The notes under the pieces are model-generated. The model ran no database searches and had not been told where the DNA came from. It was given only the letters and a program-made list of their open reading frames with translations. From an uncultured Collinsella sp. (GTDB lineage: Bacteria; Actinomycetota; Coriobacteriia; Coriobacteriales; Coriobacteriaceae): a stretch of DNA of 39,254 bases. The DNA is taken from positions 1-39,254 of the forward strand of contig URUC01000006.1 in the NCBI GenBank assembly GCA_900550965.1. Direction: 5' to 3'. The position numbers and the translations under genes were made by a program. Positions 29,763-39,227 of the stretch are shown here, piece by piece (position 1 is the stretch's first letter; each line of letters opens with the position of its first letter).

Positions 29763-32426
29763 CTCCTGCACCTTGAGGGCTTCGGCCAGGCTGACGCGCT
29801 TGATAGAGCGCGTGTGTAGCAGCGCCACGACCAGGTAGGTCGCAAAGCCAATGCCGACGCATGCAGCCATGGACCAAGCGGGCACGTAGATCTCGATATT
29901 GCCGTTGTAGGCGAGCAGCATCGAGCGGAAGATGGCCGTGAGCGAGCCAATAATGACCGGCAGGCTCAGCACGAGCGACGCCGCCACGCACAGCGTGATC
30001 GAGCGGATGTACAGATGCGAGATCTCACTATCGCGATAGCCAAAGACTTTCATGTAGCTGATCGAACGGGCGCTGTGGTCGATCACCGCTTTGGTCAGCA
30101 GGTACATAAACAGCAGGAAGATAAACACCGCGAGCCCGATCATCATTCCGATCATTTTGCTCATCATGCCGATGAACTGGTCACCCACGGCGCGCATGTC
30201 GTCGGGCGTGGTGTCGCCGGCAAAGTAGCGCGCGTCGAGGTCGAGCTTCTCGTTGCTCACATAGCCGTTAAAGTAGGCGGCATCGTTGTCGAACAGCTCG
30301 TTAAAGTCATCGATGCTCATATAGATGTTCATGTCCGACTTGGAGCCCCAGGCACAGTCCTTGCCCGCGTACTCAAAGGAATAATGCTCGCCCTCGTACT
30401 TGTCGCTGAGCGTGACCTTCTGGCCCTCGCTCCAGCCAAACTTATCGAGCAGACCGCCGCCAAAGACGACGCGGCCATCGCCGATGTTGAGGCCCTTCCA
30501 GTAGCGCGAATCGGACGAGATGCCGTAGACAGAAATCGTCTCCTCGCCATTACCGTCGCCACGGTCGTACTGCAGCTGGTAAACGGCATATTTCTCGGCC
30601 TGCGCGATTGCGCCCGCGCCGTTGTCGGTCGTATTGACCGGGTGGATATCGTCGTTGTCAGTGTCGATCTTAGAGGCCTTGCCGATCAGGTCGATAGCCT
30701 CGTCGCGGTCGCAGCCAAGGGCATCGGCAAGATCGTCAAGGCGCGCGTAGAGCGCATCCTTCTTGTCCTGGACCTTGGCAAGCGCATCCTGCGCTGCGGT
30801 CAGGCTCTCGGCAGACGGAGATGCGGTCGCGGCATCGGCTGCCGTCTGCGCCGCATCGGCCGCGCCGTCAAGCTCGTCATCGGCATCCTGGGCGGCAGAA
30901 AGCAGCGCGCCGTCAACCGACTGCAAGCGCTCGAGTGCCGACCACTGCTCGCGCTCCTCGGTAGTGCCCTCGAGCTCCAGCGGCGCCTTGAGTGTGTACT
31001 GATGCTCGGCGACCAGGCTCGTCTCGAGGTTGTCCGCATAGTGCGTCATCGTGGGCAGGATCGCCAGGCCAAAGAGCAAAAGCAGCGACCCAAACGCGAT
31101 ACCCACGAAGAGCGTGGCGAAGTTGCCCAGGTTGCGCAGGAAAACGCGCAGACGGAAGCGGGAGACAAAGCCCATGCGTTCCGGCAGCTGCAGACCGCGC
31201 TTGGTACCCGACTTACCGCTCGCCTCGTGACGAAGGAACTGCAGCGGCGTCTTGTCCATCTTGCGGAGCAGGCCCACCAGCGTGATAAGGATGAGCGCGG
31301 CGGCGGGAACCACGGCGCACTTCACGAAGATCTCCCAGCTCCAGTACACCTGGAAGGGAGGCAGGCTATACGAACCGTAATAGAGGCCGCGCATGGGCTC
31401 GGTAAAGAACGCGACGCCGAGCGCGGTGCCCAAAAGCGCCGCGAGCACGCCCACGATGGCGGGAAGCGCGAGGTAGTGCAGCACGATCTCGCGGCGGCGA
31501 TAGCCGCTGGCGAGCAGCGTGCCGATGATGGCGCTCTCCTCCTCGATGGTGGCGTCGGTGAGCACCACAAAGACAAACGCCATGATCACGATGATGATGT
31601 CGAGCAACGTCATCCACATCATGGAGTCGCCGTCGACGTCGTCGCGCGCATAGCCAATGCCCTGATTGGAATCGGCATCGATCAGATCGTCCACGCGCGC
31701 ATCGGCATCGGCCAGCGCCTCGACCATATCCTGCTCCGTATCGATGCGATCCGCGGTGGGGAGGTCGCGGTCGTTAAAGGTAAAGGAGTACGTATAGGCG
31801 GGTGCGCCGCCGGCATCCTCGAGCGCAACAAAACCGGCGTCGGTGACCTCGGCTACGCCATACGTGATGGTGTTCACCGTAAAGTCCGAATTGTCGAGGA
31901 ACAACGCCTGGCTATCGGGCTGCGTCATGATCCCGCAGATGGTATAGGTGCGCCCCTCGAGCTCGACCTTATCGCCGATGGCGAGGTCGTTATTGGTGGC
32001 AAAGACGCGGTCGATGGCCACCTCGTCGTCCGCCTTGGGTTCCTTGCCCTCACAGTAGGACGCAATGTCCACCTTAGCGCGGTGCGCATAGGTGCGCAGG
32101 GTCCGCTTGGTGCCGTCGTCGCCAGCCGCCTTTTTGATGATGGCGTCGATAGAGAAGTTCTTGTAGAACGTAACGCCGCCGACGTCCTCAGCCGCGTCTT
32201 CGGCAGCCTTGAGCTGGTCTTTGGTGGCCTCGAAGGAGGTAGTCACGCGGCCGTCCTCGATCGTGTATGCATCGCGCATGTCGTCAATGAGGCAGCCGAT
32301 GGAATGCGCCGCGAGCAAAAAGCCCGACGTGAGGGCGATGCTTCCGCACATAAGCAAAAAGATGCCCAGGTACTTGCCGATATTGCGGCGCAGCTCGCGC
32401 GGGAGACGTTTGGCGAGAGGTGTCAT
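29760..32426 (-). CDS. FtsX/MacB-type ABC transporter permease with large extracellular domains
   Basis: An 888-residue membrane subunit. One helix near the N-terminus (about 20-43) precedes a first extracellular domain (to about 270), a three-helix FtsX block (about 275-390), a further helix (about 430-455) and a second extracellular domain with an Ala/Asp-rich coiled-coil segment (about 500-600). A last FtsX block (about 770-880) ends the protein. It pairs with the ATPase gene 8 nt upstream. Such exporters act on lipoproteins, peptides or toxins by mechanotransmission rather than simple transport; the cargo is unknown. The ATG at 32424-32426 is preferred over a TTG five codons earlier that lies in the preceding gene's end. 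Confidence 0.9.
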   Translation of the reverse strand: MTPLAKRLPRELRRNIGKYLGIFLLMCGSIALTSGFLLAAHSIGCLIDDMRDAYTIEDGRVTTSFEATKDQLKAAEDAAEDVGGVTFYKNFSIDAIIKKAAGDDGTKRTLRTYAHRAKVDIASYCEGKEPKADDEVAIDRVFATNNDLAIGDKVELEGRTYTICGIMTQPDSQALFLDNSDFTVNTITYGVAEVTDAGFVALEDAGGAPAYTYSFTFNDRDLPTADRIDTEQDMVEALADADARVDDLIDADSNQGIGYARDDVDGDSMMWMTLLDIIIVIMAFVFVVLTDATIEEESAIIGTLLASGYRRREIVLHYLALPAIVGVLAALLGTALGVAFFTEPMRGLYYGSYSLPPFQVYWSWEIFVKCAVVPAAALILITLVGLLRKMDKTPLQFLRHEASGKSGTKRGLQLPERMGFVSRFRLRVFLRNLGNFATLFVGIAFGSLLLLFGLAILPTMTHYADNLETSLVAEHQYTLKAPLELEGTTEEREQWSALERLQSVDGALLSAAQDADDELDGAADAAQTAADAATASPSAESLTAAQDALAKVQDKKDALYARLDDLADALGCDRDEAIDLIGKASKIDTDNDDIHPVNTTDNGAGAIAQAEKYAVYQLQYDRGDGNGEETISVYGISSDSRYWKGLNIGDGRVVFGGGLLDKFGWSEGQKVTLSDKYEGEHYSFEYAGKDCAWGSKSDMNIYMSIDDFNELFDNDAAYFNGYVSNEKLDLDARYFAGDTTPDDMRAVGDQFIGMMSKMIGMMIGLAVFIFLLFMYLLTKAVIDHSARSISYMKVFGYRDSEISHLYIRSITLCVAASLVLSLPVIIGSLTAIFRSMLLAYNGNIEIYVPAWSMAACVGIGFATYLVVALLHTRSIKRVSLAEALKVQE

Positions 32427-32434
32427 GGCGCCGC

Positions 32435-33148
<714 letters not shown>

Positions 33149-33188
33149 GCTATCCCCCGTTGTTAGCCTTCTGCTACTTTTCTAAGCT

Positions 33189-33212
33189 AATAGTAAACCA
33201 CGGTGAACTATT
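33189..33212. promoter_or_regulatory. 24-bp operator-like palindrome before the FtsX-type exporter
   Basis: AATAGT, two bases, ACC, two bases, GGT, two bases, ACTATT: symmetric over 24 bp. It overlaps a possible minus-strand promoter (TTAAAA, 17 nt, TACTAT). It has the size of a TetR- or PadR-type site; no such regulator is in the window. Confidence 0.5.
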
Positions 33213-33258
33213 TTTAAGCGACAGGCGCAATTTTTTCCAAACCAGTCATTGGGTACTT

Positions 33259-33318
33259 ACTCATTGGGGACAGACTTAAATGAGTGAAATCGCTCATTTA
33301 AGTCTGTCCCCAATGAGT
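33259..33318. repeat. 60-nt perfect inverted repeat of the GGGGACAGACTTAAATGAG family
   Basis: CTCATTGGGGACAGACTT to AAATGAG (33260-33284) is followed after 8 nt by its exact complement (33293-33317). The left arm equals the module at 29654-29680. Confidence 0.85.
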
Positions 33319-33368
33319 GCCGGCAGGAAAGGAACGTCCCCAAGTGCCGACATATTGGGACAGTCCTT

Positions 33369-33447
33369 GCCAGCCCGGCCGGCGAGCCGGCGAATCGACA
33401 AAGACTGTCCCCAATGACTGGTCATTTAAGAACGTCCCCGATGACTA
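33369..33447. repeat. composite intergenic repeat, copy 3
   Basis: CCGGCCGGCGAGCCGGCGA, then AAAGACTGTCCCC, then TCATTTAAGAACGTCCCC, in the same order and orientation as 29681-29762, with roughly 85% identity by eye. With 33259-33318 it fills most of the 304-nt gap 33149-33452; no gene is seen there. Confidence 0.75.
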
Positions 33448-33452
33448 GGTGG

Positions 33453-34658
33453 CTAGGCATGGGATTTGGCGCGCGCGAGGGCTAGGCCTACGGCGGCGAT
33501 GGCGGCGGCGAAGAGCACCGTGACGCCCAGGTCGCAGGCGATGTCGCCCAGCGCGGCAGACGTCAGGTCAGAGGTAAGCGCCTTGCCGATCGCGTCGTTC
33601 ACCCAATACGTCGGCACAAAGTGCGCCACCGTCTGCACGGCCGAACCCATCAGCGACAGCGGCATCCAGGCGCCACCCAAAAACGTCATGAGCATGCCGA
33701 GTAAGTTGCCCACACCGTTGAGCAGCTCCTCGCGCGCACCCAGGCTCGACAGCATAAAGCCAACAGCCAGCGGCGTGCACGCCAGGGCAAGCGTTGCCGC
33801 CAGCGCTAGGCACACGCGACCCACGCCGACCTCGGCAACCGCGCTGGCAAAGCCCACGACGCCCATCATGCTCGACACGAGCCAGATGCAGACGGTGAGC
33901 ACGGCGGCGGCCGCGAACACAGCGAGCGAACGCTGGCGCTCGGGGATTGGGCCGGCATCCATACGACGCACGCGCTCGGGCTCATTCATGCCCGAGAACA
34001 CCAATCCCACCGACACGATGACCGACGAGATGATCGCGTACGCGCCAAAATTGAAGTACGATTCGAGCGTGGCGGCGGCAGTCGAGTCGACCTTGACCTG
34101 TTCGATCTGGACCTCCGCGCGCTTTGCAGCGGCATGCTCGGCAGCTTTGGCGACATCGCTGTCGGAAGCAGCTGGCTCAAGTGCCGCCGCAGCACCCGCA
34201 AGCGAGATCCAGCGCGAGGCCTCGGCAGACGAAAGCGCTGCCGCCATGGTGCCGGAGCCGTACGTCACGTCGAGTTTGGGCAGGGCCTCCCCCGCGCGGG
34301 CGGCTGCAACAAGATCGTCCTCAAACCCCTCCGGGATAAAGAACACGCAATCGGCGCTGCCTTTGGCGCTGTTGCTCTTGGAAAGCGCGTCCGCAAGGTC
34401 GTACGTGTCGTCGCCGACGCCCGTGACCAGGTCAAAGCGTGAGCCCAGGTGCTTGGTAAGTGCCCGCGAAAGGTCGCTATTGTCGCGGTCGACCACGATC
34501 ACGTTGGTGTCGTAGGGCTTGTACTCGGTAAGCTGCGACGAGTTCCAGCTCACCGAAGCCGCGATGAATACGCCCATGAGCGAGATGAACACCGTATAGA
34601 TGAGCAGGTAAAACGGGTGCGCCAGCGCCATGCGAAGCGCGGTCTTAAAGGTGCTCAT
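33453..34658 (-). CDS. ABC-2 type transporter permease (second subunit)
   Basis: A 401-residue membrane protein with the ABC-2/YhgE-like layout: one N-terminal helix (about 17-37), a large extracellular domain (about 40-205, with VIVVDRDNSDLSRAL) and five to six helices towards the C-terminus. The ATG at 34656-34658 follows GGAAGGAG and overlaps the end of the upstream permease gene by 14 nt, so the two are translationally coupled. The two permeases are similar in plan and should form a heterodimer with the ATPase encoded first in the operon. The cargo is unknown; a role in drug or peptide export is usual for the family. Confidence 0.88.
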   Translation of the reverse strand: MSTFKTALRMALAHPFYLLIYTVFISLMGVFIAASVSWNSSQLTEYKPYDTNVIVVDRDNSDLSRALTKHLGSRFDLVTGVGDDTYDLADALSKSNSAKGSADCVFFIPEGFEDDLVAAARAGEALPKLDVTYGSGTMAAALSSAEASRWISLAGAAAALEPAASDSDVAKAAEHAAAKRAEVQIEQVKVDSTAAATLESYFNFGAYAIISSVIVSVGLVFSGMNEPERVRRMDAGPIPERQRSLAVFAAAAVLTVCIWLVSSMMGVVGFASAVAEVGVGRVCLALAATLALACTPLAVGFMLSSLGAREELLNGVGNLLGMLMTFLGGAWMPLSLMGSAVQTVAHFVPTYWVNDAIGKALTSDLTSAALGDIACDLGVTVLFAAAIAAVGLALARAKSHA

Positions 34659-35832
34659 AGCGGCTCCTTCCAAAGATCAGCGTAGCGGCGGCGACAAACA
34701 CCAGGGCCATCAGGACGAGCGCGCCGGCGCGAACAGCGAAGGGCCCCAGGTCCTCAAAGAAATACAGGCGATTGAACATGTCGCAGATGAGCTTGACGGG
34801 GTTGAGCCAGCACTCGACCGGACAAGCGCGGGCGACGTCGTCGGCAAGCGCCATCGCCGGCTCGCCGTAGAGGCCGGCGAACAGGGCGCACGTGGTGGCA
34901 AAGCCCGTGAGGATGCCCGACTTGGATGCCTTGCCGCCCTTAACGGGAAGCGTGCCCACAAAAAGCCCCAGGCCCGTGGCGGCAAGCGCGGATGCAGCCC
35001 CGCCCAGCAGGCACAACCCCTCGCGCCCGCCAAAGTCGACGCCCACGACCAGGCGCACGTAGCCGATCGCAACCGCCATCGATGCAAAGGAAACCAGCCA
35101 CGAGCCGACAAAAATGCCGGCCAGCGACGCCGTCTTGGAAAGACCGCCCACGCAGCGGCGCGCGCCAAGGCCCGACAGATTAGGCTGCAAATCGACGACG
35201 CTCAAGGCGGCAAACTCGGCAGACATCATCGCGACCAGGCCAAAGAGCGCGTAGTAGTAGATGACCGTGCCATCGGGCGTGGCACGAGTCAGGCTCACGC
35301 GGCGGGTTCCGCCCTCGAGCGACAGGGCGTGCGCAACCGCCGCCGGATCGGCGAGCGTCGCCGGGTTGTCCTGGGCAATCTGGCGCATGAGCTCGACATT
35401 TTGCGTATACGAGCTTGCCGCCGTTTCAAGGATGCTGCGGTCGGTGAGCACCGACGAGGCGCGCGAGCTGTCGTAACTCGACAGCAGCGTGAGCCTGGGC
35501 GTGCCCGCGGCATCAACCGTATAGATGCCCGCGACCTCGCCGGCCTTGAGCGCTTTGCGCGCGACAGCCAAGTCTTCGTACTCGCTCACATCGAGCAGCT
35601 GATCGTCGCCTGCCTTGGCAAGCGAAGCTGCCACGTCCTTAAAGGTCGAGGCATCCCAGGCCTCGTCCGTCACGACGGCAACCGGCACCGGGTCGACCTT
35701 TCCGTCAGAGCTCAGGTTCGCGAACATAAACATGAACATCGTTGAAAGTGCAATGGGAAAGATCGCGCCCCAGACCCATGTACTCGGTCGACGCAATAGC
35801 GTCTTGAGCGTGGTGGTGATGGTGTTGAACAT
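34645..35832 (-). CDS. ABC-2 type transporter permease (first subunit)
   Basis: A 395-residue membrane protein: one helix (about 20-40), an extracellular domain (about 41-190, with VPVAVVTDEAWDASTF) and six C-terminal helices, ending RSRYEHL. The ATG at 35830-35832 has AGGGGG 5 nt upstream; a GTG two codons earlier touches the SD and is rejected. It starts 9 nt after the ATPase stop codon. Same plan as the following permease. Confidence 0.88.
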   Translation of the reverse strand: MFNTITTTLKTLLRRPSTWVWGAIFPIALSTMFMFMFANLSSDGKVDPVPVAVVTDEAWDASTFKDVAASLAKAGDDQLLDVSEYEDLAVARKALKAGEVAGIYTVDAAGTPRLTLLSSYDSSRASSVLTDRSILETAASSYTQNVELMRQIAQDNPATLADPAAVAHALSLEGGTRRVSLTRATPDGTVIYYYALFGLVAMMSAEFAALSVVDLQPNLSGLGARRCVGGLSKTASLAGIFVGSWLVSFASMAVAIGYVRLVVGVDFGGREGLCLLGGAASALAATGLGLFVGTLPVKGGKASKSGILTGFATTCALFAGLYGEPAMALADDVARACPVECWLNPVKLICDMFNRLYFFEDLGPFAVRAGALVLMALVFVAAATLIFGRSRYEHL

Positions 35833-35841
35833 GGCCACCCC

Positions 35842-36780
35842 CTAGTCGCGCAGCTCGCGGCCGGTGATCTCGAGGAATACGTCATTGAGGGTGGGAGGTT
35901 CGGAATAGATACGACCGAGCGCCACGCCGTGCGAGCGAAGCACATCGAGGATATCCGTGAGGTTATGTGGGCTCGCCTCGCACGAAAACGTGAGCTGCCC
36001 CGCGGTTGCCGCAAGGTCCAGGACGTGCGGCAGGCTCGCAACGGCACCGAGCGCCGCACTCGAAACCTCACCGACCTCAATTACGATCTTCTCGCCCATC
36101 TGAATCATGCGCTTGAGCTCGTCGTTGGTGCCCTGCGCTAGCACGCGGCCGCCGTCCATGATCATGATGCGGCTGCAAATCTGCTCGACTTCCTCCATGT
36201 AATGGCTGGTATACACCACCGTGGCGCCCTCGTCGCGCAGGCGGCAGATGCCCTCCAGGATGGCGTTGCGGCTCTGTGGGTCGACCGCCACCGTGGGCTC
36301 GTCAAAAAAGATGAGCTCGGGCTTGTGCGCGATGCCGCAGGCAATGTTGAGACGGCGCGCCAGGCCACCCGAGAGCTTGCCGGGGCGGAACTTGGTAAAG
36401 TCGCCCAGGCCGACAAAGTCGATCGCCTCGTCCACCAGCGCGCGGCGGCGCTTGCGGTCGTTGACGTGAAGACTGCAGAAATAGTCGATGTTCTCGCGCA
36501 CCGTGAGCTCGTCAAACACTGCCACCTGCTGCGGCACCACGCCCAAGCGGCGCTTGAGGTCGTAGCGGGCGGGCGTCATGGGCTCGCCGAACAGCTCGAC
36601 GGTGCCTTTGTCGTAGGCAAGCAGCTGCAGAATACAGTTGATGGACGTGGTTTTGCCCGAGCCGTTGGGGCCCAGCAGGCCAAAGATCTCGCCGGGGGCG
36701 ATGTTCAGGTTAAAGTGGTCGAGCGCGATAAGGTCGTCGTAGCGCTTGACGAGGTTTTCGACGTGGACAATGTCTGTCAT
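35842..36780 (-). CDS. ABC-2 transporter ATP-binding protein
   Basis: A 312-residue ATPase with Walker A GPNGSGKTT, Q-loop VVPQQVAVFDELT, signature LSGGLARRL, Walker B LIFFDEPTVAVDP and the switch His in VYTSHYMEE. A C-terminal extension (about 220-312) is typical of drug- or antibiotic-export ATPases of the DrrA/CcmA type. It is first in the three-gene exporter operon and divergent from the two-component system 210 nt away. Confidence 0.95.
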   Translation of the reverse strand: MTDIVHVENLVKRYDDLIALDHFNLNIAPGEIFGLLGPNGSGKTTSINCILQLLAYDKGTVELFGEPMTPARYDLKRRLGVVPQQVAVFDELTVRENIDYFCSLHVNDRKRRRALVDEAIDFVGLGDFTKFRPGKLSGGLARRLNIACGIAHKPELIFFDEPTVAVDPQSRNAILEGICRLRDEGATVVYTSHYMEEVEQICSRIMIMDGGRVLAQGTNDELKRMIQMGEKIVIEVGEVSSAALGAVASLPHVLDLAATAGQLTFSCEASPHNLTDILDVLRSHGVALGRIYSEPPTLNDVFLEITGRELRD

Positions 36781-36848
36781 GAGGCGGCCCTTCTGTTGAT
36801 TACGGCCCGGTACGATTGCATCATCGCAGGACCCGCCGGCGCGCGCCA

Positions 36849-36862
36849 GTGAGCTTTGTCAC
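36849..36862. promoter_or_regulatory. possible response-regulator site between exporter and kinase genes
   Basis: GTGA, six bases, TCAC forms a 14-bp inverted repeat in the divergent intergenic region. Its location would suit control of the exporter by the NarL-type regulator. A GC palindrome, CGCTCGCGCGAGCG, lies nearby at 36893-36906. Weak evidence. Confidence 0.3.
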
Positions 36863-36978
36863 GAGTGCGAGGGGGCGGAGGCAAAACCCCCGCTCGCGCG
36901 AGCGATCGACGCCGCTTTGCCGCGCGGGAGGAATGTCACGGTTGCGCAGGCGGCCCCTCCACCACGCGCAGCTTCGCG

Positions 36979-36984
36979 TACAAT
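36979..36984 (+). promoter_or_regulatory. -10 box giving a probable leaderless kinase mRNA
   Basis: TACAAT ends 6 nt before the ATG of the histidine kinase, so transcription would begin at or near the start codon itself. No SD is visible in that gap, which fits a leaderless transcript. The -35 is poor. Confidence 0.45.
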
Positions 36985-36990
36985 ACCCAT

Positions 36991-38136
36991 ATGAACAGGC
37001 TTTTCGACAAATCGATCGTGCTAGCGTGCTGCATCGCAGCCGCCATGGGCCTTGCTGTCGACGCTCGCCTGGTCGCGGCGTTTTGCCTTGGCGTTATTAC
37101 CACCTCGCTGGCCGAGCTCGCGCAGGGAGAGCGCGCCCGTCGCGCCAGCGAGGCCGCGAGTTACGCTTACATCATCGCGGCTGTCTTCGTGCCGCCGTTT
37201 GTGCCGTTTGCGCCTCTCGCCCTCTATGACATCGCGCGGCGGGTGCGCCGTGAGCACGCCTGGGTCGCGCTGGGCATTGGCATCGCCTTTGTCTTTGCGC
37301 TCGTCGCGGACCTTCGCACCGACGCGCTCACCGCCCGAACGCTCCTGCTGACCGCCATCCTTTCGGTTGCCGCCACCTTGCTATCGCTACGTACCGCCCA
37401 GCTGGAGCGCGAGCAGCAGCGTATGCGCCGCATCCGCGACGAACTGCAGGAACGAGCCCTCGCGCTCGAAGCGCGCAACCGCGACCTTGCCGATCGACAG
37501 GACTACGAGGTCGAACTCGCGACGCTCGACGAGCGTGCCCGCATCGCGCGCGAGATTCACGATAACGTCGGGCACCAGCTCACGCGCGCCTCACTGCAGG
37601 CCGAAGCCCTGCGCGTGGTCCACGCCGACGAGCCCGGCGTCGCCGCCGATTTCGCCGACGTCAAGCACACGGTTGACGAGGCGCTCCAGCTTGTGCGCAC
37701 CAGCGTCCACGCGCTCAACGACAACGCCGTCGACCTTTCCGTGCAGCTCGAACGCATTGTTGAAGGCGCGCGCTCGGACGGCGGTCCGCAGATTGAGCTT
37801 GAAGTTATGGCTGAACATGCGCCCGCAAACGTCGCCAACTGCTTTGCGGCGGTCCTGCGCGAGGCGCTCTCCAACACCATGCGCCATGCTTGCGCCCAGA
37901 CCGTCGCCGTACGGTGCATGGAGCATCCGTCGTTTTACCAGCTCATCGTCACCGATGATGGCACGGGCGGGGTCCAAGCAAGCGGCCGCGGCGCCGCGGA
38001 GGGCATGGGGCTCGGCTCCATGCGCGAGCGCGTCGAGGCGCTTGGCGGCACTTTCGCCGCCGGCCCGCGCGCCGGCGCCGGCGGCTGGCGTGTGTTTGCC
38101 ACCGTTCCCAAACAGCAAGGAGATGAGGCCCGATGA
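36991..38136 (+). CDS. NarL-type sensor histidine kinase
   Basis: A 381-residue membrane kinase. The N-terminal 135 residues hold four to five hydrophobic helices with almost no extracellular domain, as in DesK/LiaS-like intramembrane sensors. A coiled coil (about 135-180) leads to the HisKA_3 dimerisation box, with phospho-acceptor H190 in AREIHDNVGHQL. The ATP-binding domain has N295 in REALSNTMRHA, DDGTGG and GMGLGSMRERV. The ATG at 36991 follows a -10 box directly; a longer in-frame start at 36856 lies upstream of that -10 and is rejected. Its stop overlaps the response-regulator start (ATGA). It probably senses membrane or antibiotic stress and controls the divergent exporter. Confidence 0.93.
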   Translation: MNRLFDKSIVLACCIAAAMGLAVDARLVAAFCLGVITTSLAELAQGERARRASEAASYAYIIAAVFVPPFVPFAPLALYDIARRVRREHAWVALGIGIAFVFALVADLRTDALTARTLLLTAILSVAATLLSLRTAQLEREQQRMRRIRDELQERALALEARNRDLADRQDYEVELATLDERARIAREIHDNVGHQLTRASLQAEALRVVHADEPGVAADFADVKHTVDEALQLVRTSVHALNDNAVDLSVQLERIVEGARSDGGPQIELEVMAEHAPANVANCFAAVLREALSNTMRHACAQTVAVRCMEHPSFYQLIVTDDGTGGVQASGRGAAEGMGLGSMRERVEALGGTFAAGPRAGAGGWRVFATVPKQQGDEAR

Positions 38137-38762
38137 GGCTCATTGTTGTCGACGACGACCGCTTGGTGGTCGATTCGCTCAAGATTATCCTGGGCGCCCA
38201 GCCGCAGATCGAGGTAGTGGGCACCGGCGCCAATGGCGACGACGCGGTCGCGCTCTGCGCCGAGCACGCGCCCGACATCGCGCTGCTCGACATCCAGATG
38301 CCGGGACGCGACGGCCTTTCGGCCGCGCGCGAGATCCTTGAGCGCGACCCTGCGGCGCGCGTGGTATTTCTGACGACGTTCTCGGATGACGAGTACATTG
38401 TGTCGGCGCTCAAGCTGGGCGCCCGCGGCTACCTGATTAAAACCGATGTCGCCGTCATCCCGCCAGCGTTGGCGCAGGTCATGGACGGTAAACGCGTGCT
38501 CGAGGGCAAGGCGATCGAGGACATCGATTTTGATGGGGCGGACGACGAGGCCGGCGCGACCCGCCGGCCCGCGGCCTTTGCCGGCCTGACCGACCGCGAG
38601 TTCGAAGTCGCCGAGCTCATCGCCCGCGGCCTCGACAACAAGGAGATCGCTGCCACCGCCTATATGGGCGAAGGCACCGTGCGCAACCACATCAGCTCGA
38701 TCCTAGCCAAAATGGGCCTGCGCAACCGCACGCAGATCGCCATCGCCTACCTGCGAGGGTAG
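38133..38762 (+). CDS. NarL/LuxR-family response regulator
   Basis: A 209-residue regulator. The receiver domain (1-120) has the acidic pocket DDD (7-9), phospho-acceptor D53 in LLDIQMPG, T at FLTTF and the Lys in YLIKTD. The LuxR-type helix-turn-helix (about 147-205) has LTDREFEVAELIARGLDNKEIA and GTVRNHISSILAKMGL. It overlaps the kinase gene by 4 nt (ATGA). AAGGAGATG precedes the start. Control of the divergent ABC-2 exporter is inferred from position. Confidence 0.95.
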   Translation: MRLIVVDDDRLVVDSLKIILGAQPQIEVVGTGANGDDAVALCAEHAPDIALLDIQMPGRDGLSAAREILERDPAARVVFLTTFSDDEYIVSALKLGARGYLIKTDVAVIPPALAQVMDGKRVLEGKAIEDIDFDGADDEAGATRRPAAFAGLTDREFEVAELIARGLDNKEIAATAYMGEGTVRNHISSILAKMGLRNRTQIAIAYLRG

Positions 38763-38828
38763 TTGCCCGAGGATCAACCGCTCCGGCATAGCAAAATGGC
38801 TGCCACCGATTTAATGCCATTTCAAAAC

Positions 38829-38969
38829 TATGCCGGTTTCCGGGGCTGAGTCACGAGTCCCCAACCATGCCGATATTCGTGAAAATAAAACCGCAGGTAG
38901 ACGAGCCGTCATTTTGCAGAAAACGCGGGTATGGATGGGAGTCCTGAGTTTAGCCCCGAAAACGGCATG
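38829..38969. repeat. ~140-nt hairpin element, copy 1
   Basis: Outer arms ATGCCGGTTTCCGGGGCT (38830-38847) and AGCCCCGAAAACGGCAT (38952-38968) pair with one bulge. A core (38859-38942) has CCCCAACCATGCC at one end, GGGTATGGATGGGAGT at the other and AAAACCGCAGGTAGA in the middle. The core is closely similar to 39108-39191. No ORF is supported. Confidence 0.75.
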
Positions 38970-39069
38970 GTTCTGTTTGAACGGTCCTGCGCGAACGCAC
39001 CCACCAGCCGCGTGGGGCCAAAAATGATCCGTTTTCCTCCGTCCCCGGGGGATCATTTGGCGGCGCCAA

Positions 39070-39227
39070 CCACGAAATCGGCCCATCTACTACGTTTATC
39101 CCCTTACCCCCAACCATGCCAAAAAACGCGAAAACAAAACCGCAGGTAGAACGCCTGCGATTTTCTGGAAAACGGGGGTATGGTTGGGGGTATCGAGTCA
39201 AACGTAGTAGATGGGCCAGTTTCGTGG
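39070..39227. repeat. ~158-nt hairpin element, copy 2
   Basis: 28-nt arms (39070-39097 and 39200-39227) are complementary except at two positions and hold GGCCCATCTACTACGTTT. Inside, CCCCCAACCAT pairs with ATGGTTGGGGG, and at the tip CGCAGG-TAGAACG-CCTGCG closes a 7-nt loop. The whole element can fold as one long hairpin. With copy 1 it accounts for most of the 492-nt gap 38763-39254, in which I see no gene. Confidence 0.78.
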
